The notes below the pieces were generated by a model. That model searched no databases. It was not told where the DNA came from and worked only from the letters and a program-made list of their open reading frames with translations. This document shows, piece after piece, positions 12,211 through 20,931 of a stretch of 64,000 nucleotides of DNA. Made by a program: the position numbers and the translations under genes. The stretch is from Mangrovibacter yixingensis (GTDB lineage: Bacteria; Pseudomonadota; Gammaproteobacteria; Enterobacterales; Enterobacteriaceae): positions 124,001 through 188,000 of the forward strand of contig NZ_JAIVKM010000003.1 of assembly GCF_020523985.1 (NCBI RefSeq). Direction: 5' to 3'. Within the stretch, counting starts at the first letter, position 1; every line of letters starts with the position of its first letter.

Positions 12211-13389
12211 TCACACATCCTTCACCCGGCAGGTCAGCCCCAGCGCCAGAATACTTAACACCAGAATGCCCCAGTACACACTGCCATGACCAAACTGTTG
12301 TGCCAAAGAGCCTTGCAATACCCCAGCAAGAATGACACCAGTGGAGATACTGTTGGTGAACAGTGTCGTGGCTGACCCCGCTTTCCCAGGCATCAGGTCC
12401 TGAAACCAGAGCATACCGATACCCGCCACAATCCCAATAAAAATCGCGTTAAACAGTTGCAATACAATCAGGGCATTACGTGTAGGGAACAGTAATAACC
12501 CGCCATAAAACACAACCCCGGCAGCAACAGCAAACACCATCATCCGGCGTTTACCAATACGCTTCACAACCATACCGGCAAGGATCATCGCCGGTATTTC
12601 AAGGCCAGCCGCAGTCCCCATCAGCGCACCGGCCAGAGATTCGGGCAACCCAAGGACACTGGTTATCCATAAAGGCATATCGATGATATACATCGTGTTG
12701 CAGGTCCACATCAGCATGGAGGCTATAAATAACCGCCGTACATTGGGATTTTTCCAGCCACTGACGGCTGCAACAGCCTGGTTCTCTGGGCCAAAAATCC
12801 GGGGAACAGAAGGCAGGCAAAATGCCACCAGTAGTGCTCCAACAACAAAAATACCTGCGGCACATAAAAACATGGTGGTAAAGCCAAATTTCAACGCCAG
12901 CATAAATGACAGTGGCGGGCCAATCACCCAGGCCAGAGAAAGTTGAGCACGCATAATAGAGCTGAACATCACCACTTCTCTGGCAGAGTTATCCGCGTAC
13001 TCACGTGCCAGAGCAAAAATTTGCGGCATGGTGGTATTGGCCAGCGCGGCCAAAAAAACACCAAGGGTTATCAAGGTAAGGTAATGGCGATTGAATGCGA
13101 AAACCAGGCTGTTGGCCACTGCCATCAGGCAACAGAAAATAATGAGCTTGCGGCGATCGCCTGTCCGGTCTGAACGTTTAGCCAGAATCATACTTACAGC
13201 AATACCCGCCACGGCATTCACCGTGTAAAACAGACCAACCCAGAATGAGGTCACGCCCACTTCTTTGCTCAAGAACAAACTGAGAGTAGGAGCCTGCAGT
13301 GCGCCTGCCACGCCAATCATGAAGGCGACTGCCATAAATGCCAGTAACACCATGTTTAAATGTCTTCCCTGCGTAATCAGCCAATGCAT
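12211..13389 (-). CDS. setA: Sugar efflux transporter SetA
   Basis: Major facilitator superfamily exporter of sugars and sugar analogues in the inner membrane. With the ATG at 13387-13389 the protein is 392 residues, the E. coli length. A longer frame starting at 13497 would run through the SgrS terminator and is rejected; AGGGA precedes the chosen ATG by 8 bases. Typical segments are GVAGALQAPTLSLFLSKEVG (first helix and loop), AKRSDRTGDRRKLIIF (MFS loop 2-3 motif) and the conserved MWTCNTMYIIDMPLW. It lies just downstream of sgrS in the same direction, so readthrough from the sgrS promoter could express it during glucose-phosphate stress. Confidence 0.95.
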   Translation of the reverse strand: MHWLITQGRHLNMVLLAFMAVAFMIGVAGALQAPTLSLFLSKEVGVTSFWVGLFYTVNAVAGIAVSMILAKRSDRTGDRRKLIIFCCLMAVANSLVFAFNRHYLTLITLGVFLAALANTTMPQIFALAREYADNSAREVVMFSSIMRAQLSLAWVIGPPLSFMLALKFGFTTMFLCAAGIFVVGALLVAFCLPSVPRIFGPENQAVAAVSGWKNPNVRRLFIASMLMWTCNTMYIIDMPLWITSVLGLPESLAGALMGTAAGLEIPAMILAGMVVKRIGKRRMMVFAVAAGVVFYGGLLLFPTRNALIVLQLFNAIFIGIVAGIGMLWFQDLMPGKAGSATTLFTNSISTGVILAGVLQGSLAQQFGHGSVYWGILVLSILALGLTCRVKDV

Positions 13390-13451
13390 CTCATAGGTCC
13401 CTTTATTATCGCCTCTGAACAACACGCTCATAGCTGGGTAGATTTTAAACG

Positions 13452-13704
13452 AAAAAAACCAGCAGCACGATTGCCGCTGGTTGGTTAAAAGCACCAATAC
13501 TCAGTCACACTTGATGAGAGCGATTTTTGCGCCAGGCACAAGGGTACGAACAGCGCCACTGCACAAGTTCATCAAGCATCTGCACACGCTGCTGAGGTTC
13601 AAAGCAGGCCAGCCATGAGCCAGAAACACGCCGTGTCGCGGTAAAAAACGCCAAATAAAACTGTTCTGCAAAGGTACGCTTCATAAAACCACCTCGCTTT
13701 CATC
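13452..13704 (-). ncRNA. sgrS: Glucose-phosphate stress sRNA SgrS
   Basis: Hfq-dependent sRNA that blocks ptsG mRNA translation when phosphosugars accumulate. On the minus strand it begins GATGAAAGCGAGG (5' end taken as 13704), contains the sgrT reading frame, then the target-pairing segment GTGTGACTGAGTATTGGTG (complement of 13492-13510), the same as E. coli. It ends in a terminator with stem ACCAGCGGCA/TGCTGCTGGT and seven T (13452-13458). It lies between setA and divergently transcribed sgrR, the canonical location. A possible -10 TACTGT (13710-13715) precedes it; the -35 is poor, as expected for an SgrR-activated promoter. The 5' end is inferred from E. coli. Confidence 0.93.
13505..13684 (-). 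CDS. sgrT: Small protein SgrT encoded inside SgrS (C-terminally extended)
   Basis: A 59-codon frame within SgrS that starts MKRTFAEQFYLAFFTATRR and ends WRKNRSHQV. SgrT inhibits glucose uptake by acting on PtsG. Alignment by eye with E. coli SgrT (about 43 residues, core QFYQHYF-TAT...LTMLEGLMQW) keeps QFY..FFTAT, QRVQMLDELVQW, so the family is clear. The product has four extra N-terminal residues and about a dozen extra C-terminal residues, which are basic. Its stop codon (13505-13507) lies inside the conserved ptsG-pairing segment of the RNA, unlike E. coli where the stop comes before it. GAGGTGG lies about 5 bases ahead of the ATG. Confidence 0.85.
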   Translation of the reverse strand: MKRTFAEQFYLAFFTATRRVSGSWLACFEPQQRVQMLDELVQWRCSYPCAWRKNRSHQV

Positions 13705-13771
13705 ACGAAACAGTATTGGCGTAATATAGGGAAAGATAAATTGATGAGTTTTCGCCCGGAGTTCCTCTTTT

Positions 13772-15430
13772 ATGGCATCAACACGCTTACAGCAGCAGTT
13801 CATCCGGTTATGGCAATGCTGTGATGGCCAGCCTCAATCAACCACTCTGCATGACCTTTCTGCTCTACTTAATTGTTCCCGGCGCCATATGCGTACCCTG
13901 CTTAATGCCATGCAGGAAAAAGGCTGGCTGACGTGGGAAGCCGAGGCCGGGCGCGGCAAGCGTTCACAATTAACCTTTATCTATACTGGCTTGTCGCTTC
14001 AGCAGCAACGCGCAGAAGACCTACTTGAGCAGGACCGGGTTGACCAGCTGGTACAAATTGTTGGCGACAAAGATGAAGTTAAAAAGATGCTGCTCTCACA
14101 CCTGGGGCGCAGCTTCCGCCAGGGGCGCCATATACTGCGGGTACTTTATTATCGCCCACTGCTGAATTTATTACCCGGCACGCCACTACGCCGCTCCGAA
14201 ACCCATATTGTGCGGCAAATATTCAATGGTCTGACGCGGATAAATGAGGAAAATGGGGAACTGGAAGCGGATATTGCTCACCACTGGCAGCAATTATCCC
14301 CTTGCCACTGGCGCTTTTTTTTACGCCCTGGGGTGCATTTCCACCACGGGCGTGAACTCGAAATGGCCGATGTCCTGTATTCACTAAACCGCGTTAATCA
14401 ACAACCCTTGTATGCGCATATTGCCAGTATATCGTCGCCAACTAACTGGACTCTGGATATTGAGCTGCACGAACCGGATACCTGGCTACCCTGGTTGATG
14501 GCAAGTGTTTCTGCCATGATTTTGCCTCGCGAATGGGAATCGCTACCACACTACGCAACCCATCCAACAGGAACCGGGCCTTATGCTGTAGCACGTAATA
14601 ATACCAGCCAGCTCAGTATTCACGCTTTTGATGATTACTTTGGCTTTCGTGCGCTGATTGATGAAGTCAATATATGGGTCTTACCCGAAATCGGCGAAGA
14701 CATAAGTTGTGGCGTCTTTCTGGAAGATGGCAGCCAAAGTGAAAAAGCGGAAGAAAGCCGTCTTGAAGAAGGCTGCTATTACTTGTTATTTGACCAACGC
14801 TCAAAACACGGTGCAAACCCGCAAGTCAGGGCATGGCTGAGCAAGGTTCTCTCACCAGTAAATATTCTGGCTGACAGCGACCCTCAGTATCATCGCTTGT
14901 GGTTTCCCGCCTGGGGGTTACTGCCCCGTTGGCATCACACGCCCGCCAGCACAGAGTGTGGCAAACCAGAGGGCCTGACCAGCCTTACTCTCACATTTTA
15001 TGCTGACCACATAGAACACCGAACACTGAGTGACATTATCAGTAAACGCCTGGCGCAACACGGCATACACCTTGTAATACAAGAAATCAGCTATAACGCC
15101 TGGTTTAATGGCGATGCACACAGTGATATTTGGCTTAACAGCGCTAACTTCACCCTACCGCTGGATTATTCTGTTTTTGCTCACTTGTATGAAATCCCGT
15201 TGCTGAACAAAGGGCTTGGAATCTCCATGGAGGAGGCTCACCCTCAATGGCGCGCTGGCAAACTGAATGCGGCGCAATGGGCACGCCAGTGCGTCGAACA
15301 GCAACATATACTGCCACTCATTCACCACTGGCTCACTATTCAGGGCCAGCGCAGCATGCGGGGGTTGCGTATGAATACGCTGGGATGGTTCGACTTCAAA
15401 TCCGCCTGGTTTTCTCCCCCTGAAAACTAA
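13772..15430 (+). CDS. sgrR: SgrS transcriptional activator SgrR
   Basis: SgrR senses glucose-phosphate stress and activates the divergent sgrS promoter. The 552-residue protein has an N-terminal winged-helix domain ([28 protein letters not shown], about residues 29-56) joined to a solute-binding-protein-like domain of the SBP family 5 type ([17 protein letters not shown], then [23 protein letters not shown]). The C-terminal [22 protein letters not shown] is nearly identical to E. coli. The ATG at 13772 gives the expected N-terminus [17 protein letters not shown]. Upstream lies the sgrR/sgrS divergent promoter (13705-13771). Confidence 0.97.
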   Translation: MASTRLQQQFIRLWQCCDGQPQSTTLHDLSALLNCSRRHMRTLLNAMQEKGWLTWEAEAGRGKRSQLTFIYTGLSLQQQRAEDLLEQDRVDQLVQIVGDKDEVKKMLLSHLGRSFRQGRHILRVLYYRPLLNLLPGTPLRRSETHIVRQIFNGLTRINEENGELEADIAHHWQQLSPCHWRFFLRPGVHFHHGRELEMADVLYSLNRVNQQPLYAHIASISSPTNWTLDIELHEPDTWLPWLMASVSAMILPREWESLPHYATHPTGTGPYAVARNNTSQLSIHAFDDYFGFRALIDEVNIWVLPEIGEDISCGVFLEDGSQSEKAEESRLEEGCYYLLFDQRSKHGANPQVRAWLSKVLSPVNILADSDPQYHRLWFPAWGLLPRWHHTPASTECGKPEGLTSLTLTFYADHIEHRTLSDIISKRLAQHGIHLVIQEISYNAWFNGDAHSDIWLNSANFTLPLDYSVFAHLYEIPLLNKGLGISMEEAHPQWRAGKLNAAQWARQCVEQQHILPLIHHWLTIQGQRSMRGLRMNTLGWFDFKSAWFSPPEN

Positions 15431-15477
15431 CCCAACATGTTCTTTAATAATGCCAGGCAAATCATTACAATGAGCCG

Positions 15478-15563
15478 TTCTCAACGGGGTGCCCTGTATT
15501 CCAGGCGCTGAGATAATACCCGTCGAACCTGATCCGGATAACGCCGGCGAAGGGATTTGAGGC
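15478..15563 (+). ncRNA. TPP riboswitch (thi box; SroA position)
   Basis: Leader of thiBPQ. The conserved thi-box elements are clear: ACGGGGTGCC (15484-15493), GCTGAGAT (15507-15514), ATACCCGTCGAACCTGATC (15516-15534) and GGATAACGCCGGCGAAGGGA (15536-15555). CTCAA (15480-15484) and TTGAG (15557-15561) form helix P1. TPP binding should shut down translation of thiB. In E. coli the same leader yields the small RNA SroA. The ribosome-binding site AGGAG lies at 15594-15598. Confidence 0.96.
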
Positions 15564-15598
15564 CGTTCTCAAAATCCTTTGCCACCCTTTTTCAGGAG
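15553..15598 (+). promoter_or_regulatory. Putative expression platform between TPP aptamer and thiB
   Basis: GGATTTGAG (15553-15561, including the P1 3' strand) can pair with CTCAAAATCC (15568-15577) around a 6-base loop, with one bulged A. This would exclude P1. The same downstream arm contains TCCT (15575-15578), complementary to AGGA in the thiB ribosome-binding site (15594-15597). The two pairings suggest an on/off switch. This is inferred from complementarity only. Confidence 0.45.
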
Positions 15599-15604
15599 TG
15601 CAAA

Positions 15605-16588
15605 GTGTTAAAAAAATTACTGGCTTTACTGGTACTGGTTGCTGCGCCCGTCCTCGCCAAACCTACTCTCACCGTTTATACCTACGATTCATTCTCTGCT
15701 GACTGGGGCCCTGGCCCGGCTATCAAGAAGGCCTTTGAAGCACAGTGCGGTTGTGAGCTGAAATATGTTGCGCTGGAAGACGGCGTATCACTGCTCAACC
15801 GCGTGCGTATGGAAGGGAAAAAAAGCAAAGCAGACATTGTTCTCGGGCTTGATAATAACCTGATAACCGCTGCCCGCCGCACCGGGTTATTTGCCAAAGC
15901 TGATATTACGCTGCCACCACTCGCGCTCCCAGGCGGTTGGTCAGACGATACGTTTATTCCCTTCGATTACGGCTATTTTGCCTTTGTCTACGACAAGAAC
16001 AAACTGCACAACCCACCACACAGCCTGAAAGAACTGGTTGAAAGCCCGCAGCAATGGAAAGTGATTTATGAAGACCCGCGGACCAGTACACCGGGCCTGG
16101 GGCTGTTACTGTGGATGGAAAAAGTCTATGGCGACAAGGCACCAGAAGCCTGGCAGAAACTGGCGAAAAAGACAGTAACGGTAACAAAAGGCTGGAGTGA
16201 AGCTTACGGGTTATTTCTCAAAGGCGAAAGCGACCTGGTGTTAAGCTATACCACCTCACCGGCCTACCATATTATCGAAGAGAAAAAAGATAATTATGCC
16301 GCTGCTGATTTCAGCGAAGGGCATTATATGCAGGTAGAAGTTGCAGCCCGGCTTGCCAACAGCCCACATCCGGAACTGGCAAAGCAGTTTATGCAGTTTA
16401 TGGTTTCTGATGCATTCCAAAAAACGATTCCTACAGGCAACTGGATGTATCCAATAAGCCATGTAGCGGTTCCTGAAGCTTTCAACCAACTGGTTAAACC
16501 CACCAGCAGCCTGTCATTTACACCTGAGCAGGTAGAACAACACAGAGCGGCCTGGATTAGCCAATGGCAGCAAGCCGTCAGCCATTAA
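15605..16588 (+). CDS. thiB: Thiamine/TPP ABC transporter periplasmic binding protein
   Basis: Periplasmic receptor of the ThiBPQ importer for thiamine and its phosphates. The GTG at 15605 with AGGAG upstream is the start, as in E. coli, giving 327 residues; the frame can be read back to 15557, but that start lies in the riboswitch. A Sec signal peptide of about 18 residues (LKKLLALLVLVAAPVLA) precedes the mature KPTLTVYTYDSFSADWGPGP. The family motifs KADIVLGLDNNL, YEDPRTSTPGLGLLLWM and TGNWMYP are present. The gene overlaps thiP by 25 bases and is the first gene after the TPP riboswitch. Confidence 0.97.
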   Translation: MLKKLLALLVLVAAPVLAKPTLTVYTYDSFSADWGPGPAIKKAFEAQCGCELKYVALEDGVSLLNRVRMEGKKSKADIVLGLDNNLITAARRTGLFAKADITLPPLALPGGWSDDTFIPFDYGYFAFVYDKNKLHNPPHSLKELVESPQQWKVIYEDPRTSTPGLGLLLWMEKVYGDKAPEAWQKLAKKTVTVTKGWSEAYGLFLKGESDLVLSYTTSPAYHIIEEKKDNYAAADFSEGHYMQVEVAARLANSPHPELAKQFMQFMVSDAFQKTIPTGNWMYPISHVAVPEAFNQLVKPTSSLSFTPEQVEQHRAAWISQWQQAVSH

Positions 16589-18174
16589 TTCCGGGCTGGT
16601 TATGGCCTGGGCTGATAGCCGCCGGAGCGATTTGCATTGTCGCTCTGGCGGCTTTTGCCGCTTTATGGCTACATGCTCCACAAACGGACTACAGCACACT
16701 GTTTCACGACCCCTGGCTGTGGCACGTTGTACGCTTTTCGTTCTTTCAGGCCGCATTGTCTGCGTTACTGTCTGTACTACCCGCCATTTTACTTGCCCGG
16801 GCACTCTACCGCCGCCATTTCCCTGGCAGGCAATTCCTGCTGCGTTTATGTGCCATGACACTTGTTCTGCCCGTTCTGGTAGCCGTCTTTGGTATTCTGA
16901 GTGTTTACGGGCGTGAAGGCTGGTTAAGTAGTATTTTTGTGTTTCTGGGCCTGAAATGGTCATTCACACCTTACGGACTGCAGGGCATTTTGCTCGCACA
17001 TGTCTTCTTTAACCTGCCTTTAGCCACACGCCTGCTTCTGCAATCTTTGGAAAATATCCCCGTGGAGCAGCGGTTACTTGCCGCACAACTGAATATGCGT
17101 GGCTGGTTCTTTTTCCGTTTTGTAGAATGGCCATGGATGCAACGCCAAATCTTCCCGGCAAGCGCATTGATCTTTATGCTGTGCTTCGCCAGTTTTGCTA
17201 CGGTACTCGCCTTGGGTGGCGGGCCACGAGCCACAACCATCGAACTGGCAGTTTACCAGGCGTTAAGTTATGACTTTGACCCTGCCAAAGCCGCTTGCCT
17301 GGCACTTATCCAAATGCTGTGCTGTTTTGGTCTTGTCTTACTGAGCCAAAAATTGACTCAAGCTTTTTCTCCCGGAGAGAGCCAGAATGCCACCTGGCGG
17401 GATCCACAAGACAACATTGCTGCCCGGATACTGGATAGCGCGGTGATCATTCTGGCATTACTGCTACTGTTGCCACCGCTTATGGCAGTTATTGCCGACG
17501 GGCTGGTCAACAACCCGATGGTTATTTTTCACCAACCAGCGTTATGGTCAGCACTAATCACCTCGGTGCGCATTGCCTTCGCAGCAGGCATTGTGTGCGT
17601 GTGCCTGACCACAATGCTGCTATGGAGTAGCCGGGAACTCCGTTTACGTCAGTATCAACGCCCGGCTCAAGCAATGGAACTGAGTGGGTTACTGATTCTT
17701 GCCATGCCCGGAATCGTGCTGGCTACAGGTTTTTTCTTGTTATTGAACAGTACAACCGGGTTGCCTGAACGCGCCGATGGTATTGTTATTTTTACAAATG
17801 CGTTGATGGCAATACCTTATGCAATGAAAGTGTTGGAAAGCCCGTTTTATGATATTGCCAGCCGTTATAACCGCTTATGCCAGCACCTGGATATCCGGGG
17901 CATTAACCGACTGCGTTGGGTAGAACTGCGAGCACTTAAACGCCCCTGCGCCCAGGCACTGGCTTTTGCCTGCGTATTATCATTAGGGGATTTTGGGGTT
18001 GTGGCATTGTTCGGCAGCGACGATTTCCGCACCCTGCCTTTTTACCTCTACCAACAAATAGGGGCTTACCGGAGTAATGATGGTGCGGTTACGGCCATGT
18101 TGATGCTTTTACTCTGTTTCTTGCTGTTCACTCTGATAGAGAATACCGCTAAACGCCATGCTAAAACTCACTGA
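16564..18174 (+). CDS. thiP: Thiamine/TPP ABC transporter permease
   Basis: Inner-membrane permease of ThiBPQ. The 536 residues equal E. coli ThiP and contain two fused binding-protein-dependent permease halves, with EAA-type loops in the cytoplasm. Membrane segments are obvious, for example [18 protein letters not shown] near the N-terminus and [18 protein letters not shown] in the second half. The second EAA region lies before [22 protein letters not shown]. The start ATG at 16564 lies inside the thiB end in another frame, an arrangement conserved in E. coli and suggestive of translational coupling. Confidence 0.97.
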   Translation: MAASRQPLIPGWLWPGLIAAGAICIVALAAFAALWLHAPQTDYSTLFHDPWLWHVVRFSFFQAALSALLSVLPAILLARALYRRHFPGRQFLLRLCAMTLVLPVLVAVFGILSVYGREGWLSSIFVFLGLKWSFTPYGLQGILLAHVFFNLPLATRLLLQSLENIPVEQRLLAAQLNMRGWFFFRFVEWPWMQRQIFPASALIFMLCFASFATVLALGGGPRATTIELAVYQALSYDFDPAKAACLALIQMLCCFGLVLLSQKLTQAFSPGESQNATWRDPQDNIAARILDSAVIILALLLLLPPLMAVIADGLVNNPMVIFHQPALWSALITSVRIAFAAGIVCVCLTTMLLWSSRELRLRQYQRPAQAMELSGLLILAMPGIVLATGFFLLLNSTTGLPERADGIVIFTNALMAIPYAMKVLESPFYDIASRYNRLCQHLDIRGINRLRWVELRALKRPCAQALAFACVLSLGDFGVVALFGSDDFRTLPFYLYQQIGAYRSNDGAVTAMLMLLLCFLLFTLIENTAKRHAKTH

Positions 18175-18859
18175 CGTAACCTGGATTTACCAGCACCTGC
18201 CCATGCGTTTTAACGTGGATCTTTCCCCAGGAGAAAGAGTTGCAGTGTTAGGACCAAGCGGTGCCGGGAAAAGTACGTTGCTAAACTTGATTGCAGGCTT
18301 TCTCAGGCCAGACAGTGGCACCATTACCCTGAACCAGAATAACCATACATTGACCCCGCCCGCGCATCGCCCTGTCTCGATGCTTTTTCAGGACAACAAC
18401 TTATTCAGCCACCTTAGCATTCGGCAAAATATCAGTCTGGGCCTGCACCCAGGAATGAAACTCACTGCAGAGCAAAAAACAGCACTGGAAGAGATAGCCC
18501 ACAAAATGGCGATTACTGATTTATTGGACCGCCAGCCAGCGCAGTTATCCGGAGGGCAACGCCAGCGCGCCGCCCTTGCACGTTGTTTATTGCGTGCTCA
18601 GCCGGTTCTGCTTCTGGATGAACCTTTTTCAGCCCTGGACCCGGCATTACGCCAGGAAATGCTTGCACTGGTGGAATCAGTCTGTGAGAGCCAGAAAATC
18701 ACGCTAATGATGGTTTCACATAACCTGGATGATGCTTTACGCATTACACCACGCAGCCTGGTAGTGGCTGACGGGCGAATTGCCTGGGATGGCCCCACGC
18801 AGTCACTGAGCGACGGCTCGTCCCCTGCCGCCAGTTTACTGGGGATTGCCAGGCACTAA
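18158..18859 (+). CDS. thiQ: Thiamine/TPP ABC transporter ATP-binding protein
   Basis: Cytoplasmic ATPase of the ThiBPQ importer, 233 residues. Walker A is [10 protein letters not shown] (residues 31-40), the Q-loop is in MLFQDNNLF, the signature is [15 protein letters not shown], Walker B is [13 protein letters not shown] and the switch histidine is in MMVSHNLDD. It overlaps the end of thiP by 17 bases and closes the operon. Its stop codon TAA (18857-18859) overlaps the stop of the converging yabI gene, so no spacer or dedicated terminator separates the two. Confidence 0.97.
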   Translation: MLKLTDVTWIYQHLPMRFNVDLSPGERVAVLGPSGAGKSTLLNLIAGFLRPDSGTITLNQNNHTLTPPAHRPVSMLFQDNNLFSHLSIRQNISLGLHPGMKLTAEQKTALEEIAHKMAITDLLDRQPAQLSGGQRQRAALARCLLRAQPVLLLDEPFSALDPALRQEMLALVESVCESQKITLMMVSHNLDDALRITPRSLVVADGRIAWDGPTQSLSDGSSPAASLLGIARH

Positions 18860-19626
18860 CCTAAAACCACCTGGTGTAATATGCGGGCATAAACCGGCAT
18901 CAGTGGGTGGCGAAGCAGGATAAACACGAGCGCCAGGCAGCAAACCGATGCCAGGGGCGCAAGCCACATTAACCGTGCACGGGTTAACCGGCCCTCAGGC
19001 TGTTCACCCGCGGCCTTACGCTCACTACGCCACAAACGCCAGTTAAGCCATAATGCAAGCCAGATTACGGCAGCGGCCGCCAGCAATAACCACTGAAAGT
19101 GCCCGGCGTTCTCCCCTGCGGGAATATCTATGGCCGCGCCAGCCAATATTCCCGGCAGAAAATAAACTGGCGGCCAGAACAGGCATCCAGGAATATTGGC
19201 CTTGGCAAACCGGGTAACAGACAAATCCAGCATACCTGCCAGCATAGGAACTAAAGGGCGAGTAGGCCCAACAAAACGGCCAATCAGGATAGTTACCGTA
19301 CTGTGCCGGTGCAACGCTATCTCAGTTTTATCCACCAACGTTTTATATTTCTTCAGAAAAGACCAGTTACGCAGAGGCTGTTTAAAGCGCCAGCCAATCC
19401 AGAAAGAGACCCAGTCGCCAGCCAGGCAACCAATAATACCCACGCCCCACGCCCACCAGAACGGTAAGTTACCACTGCCTATCAGTGCACCCAGTGCCGC
19501 CATAAAGACCGTACCAGGCAATAACAAGCCAACCAGGGCAAGGGATTCAAAAAAAGCGACCAGCAACACGACTATCAGTGCGAAGGTGAGTGAGTGGGCT
19601 ATCAGCTGTTCAACAAAGGCGTACAT
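18856..19626 (-). CDS. yabI: DedA-family inner membrane protein YabI
   Basis: DedA/VTT-family integral membrane protein, related to undecaprenyl-phosphate and phospholipid flippases; the specific role of YabI is not settled. The 256-residue product starts [20 protein letters not shown]. Family hallmarks are the re-entrant [23 protein letters not shown] and the motif [16 protein letters not shown] with the conserved arginine and proline residues, followed by further membrane segments. I prefer the ATG at 19624-19626 to the far upstream frame start at 19788, which would overlap araC. Converges on thiQ and follows araC in the same direction. Confidence 0.93.
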   Translation of the reverse strand: MYAFVEQLIAHSLTFALIVVLLVAFFESLALVGLLLPGTVFMAALGALIGSGNLPFWWAWGVGIIGCLAGDWVSFWIGWRFKQPLRNWSFLKKYKTLVDKTEIALHRHSTVTILIGRFVGPTRPLVPMLAGMLDLSVTRFAKANIPGCLFWPPVYFLPGILAGAAIDIPAGENAGHFQWLLLAAAAVIWLALWLNWRLWRSERKAAGEQPEGRLTRARLMWLAPLASVCCLALVFILLRHPLMPVYARILHQVVLG

Positions 19627-19739
19627 AAAACGTCCGTCAGACTTACGAACGGCGATTTTGCGGGGCATGATGCATAAGGTCAAGATTCCTGCCCCGCGAA
19701 AGATTAAGCGGTTGTAACAAAGCCTGCTTACCGGGCCAC

Positions 19740-20588
19740 TTACTGCTCGTAACCCGCCCGAAACTCGCTCGGGCTGGCCCCGGTGCATTTTTTGAATACC
19801 CGCGAAAAATAGAGCTGGTCTTCGAACCCGACATTGCGCCCAACACTGGCGATAGGCATACGCGTGGTACTGAGCAACAGTTTTGCCTGGCTAATGCGCT
19901 GATCTTCTCGCCAGCTCAGCACACTTACCCCCAATTGCTGGCGGAATAGATGAGACAGACGCGAAGGAGAAAGACAGACATGTTGTGCGACACCTGCAAT
20001 ATCAAACTGGCTGTCGGACAAATGGTCGCTGATATACTGGCAAGCCTCACGCACCCGGTTATCCAGCGGTGGATTCATTGACTCACTGATAGCCGCCATA
20101 CGCTTCAACAATAATTGTTCCAGCAGATTTATCGCCAACAGTTCGGCATAGCGCCCCTGAGACTGACCCGCATCAATCACCTGCTGTATCAGGGAGGAAA
20201 ACTCTTCAATATGCTGTTCATCTGGCCGGTAAAAACCAGTATGCGCAAAAATTGTTGGCCAGTTCAGCCATTCCAGCCAGTATGCGCGGGGGCGAAAGTA
20301 CACCCATTGATGGTACCAGCCGCTGCAATCAGGGTGGCGGCCATAGTGGTGAATCTCGCCGGGAGGAAACAACAACATATCACCCGGTTTGCAAATAAAC
20401 TGCTGGTGATTATTGTTGATAATACCTTCACCTTTGACCGTCAGGTTCAAAATAAAGCCCTTCATGCCCAGTGGACGGTCAATAAAGAAATCCAGTGGTC
20501 CCCCCGCCTCTATGGGGGTTAACCCGGCAACCAGATGCGCGTTAAATGAATACCCCGGCAGCAGGGGATCATTTTGTGTTTCAGCCAT
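19740..20588 (-). CDS. araC: Arabinose operon regulator AraC
   Basis: Arabinose-responsive activator/repressor of araBAD. With the ATG at 20586-20588 the protein is 282 residues, starting [20 protein letters not shown]. The N-terminal arm and cupin arabinose-binding/dimerisation domain (about residues 10-165, with [20 protein letters not shown]) precede the double helix-turn-helix domain (about 175-280, [23 protein letters not shown] and [20 protein letters not shown]). It ends ten residues before the E. coli protein (...SEFRAGYEQ), losing only the nonconserved tail. Divergent from araBAD across the shared control region. The longer frame from 20666 is rejected because homology begins at the chosen Met. 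Confidence 0.96.
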   Translation of the reverse strand: MAETQNDPLLPGYSFNAHLVAGLTPIEAGGPLDFFIDRPLGMKGFILNLTVKGEGIINNNHQQFICKPGDMLLFPPGEIHHYGRHPDCSGWYHQWVYFRPRAYWLEWLNWPTIFAHTGFYRPDEQHIEEFSSLIQQVIDAGQSQGRYAELLAINLLEQLLLKRMAAISESMNPPLDNRVREACQYISDHLSDSQFDIAGVAQHVCLSPSRLSHLFRQQLGVSVLSWREDQRISQAKLLLSTTRMPIASVGRNVGFEDQLYFSRVFKKCTGASPSEFRAGYEQ

Positions 20589-20759
20589 ACCGAATTTGAC
20601 TCCCGCAGAAGAGTTGAGAAACCATTTGTCCATATTCACTGTTACTATCCGGAACAGTAAACCCATGAAACCATAAAGAAAGCATCAAACAGCCAAAAAC
20701 CGCTTCGGATCAACTATTACCCGAATAAACCTGAATTAACAACCCATTTAGCAGATAAC

Positions 20760-20893
20760 CAAAGTGTCTATAAGCATGGCAGAAATATCCACATCAAATT
20801 TTTGCGTGCGGTCACAATTTAAAGACTGATAGCATTTTTATCCATAAGATCAGCGAATACACCCTGACTGTTTTTAGCTATGAAAACTAATGT
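20760..20893 (+). promoter_or_regulatory. araBAD/araC control region: CRP site, araI1-araI2 and pBAD
   Basis: AraC half-site araI1 TAGCATTTTTATCCATAA (20830-20847) is identical to E. coli. araI2 TCAGCGAATACACCCTGA (20850-20867) follows and overlaps a -35 CTGACT (20864-20869). An 18-base spacer leads to the -10 TAATGT (20888-20893). A CRP-like sequence TTTGCGTGCGGTCACAATTT lies at 20801-20820. The block AAAGTGTCTATAAGCATGGC (20761-20780) resembles the E. coli araO1 region. I did not locate araO2 with confidence. Confidence 0.85.
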
Positions 20894-20931
20894 TCTGGAT
20901 ATGTTTTTTACAGATCCACGGAGTATTAAAA

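Noticed and set aside
13390-13497. Longer N-terminus for setA
   Set aside because: It would translate through the SgrS terminator. The E. coli-length protein starts at 13389 with a proper ribosome site.
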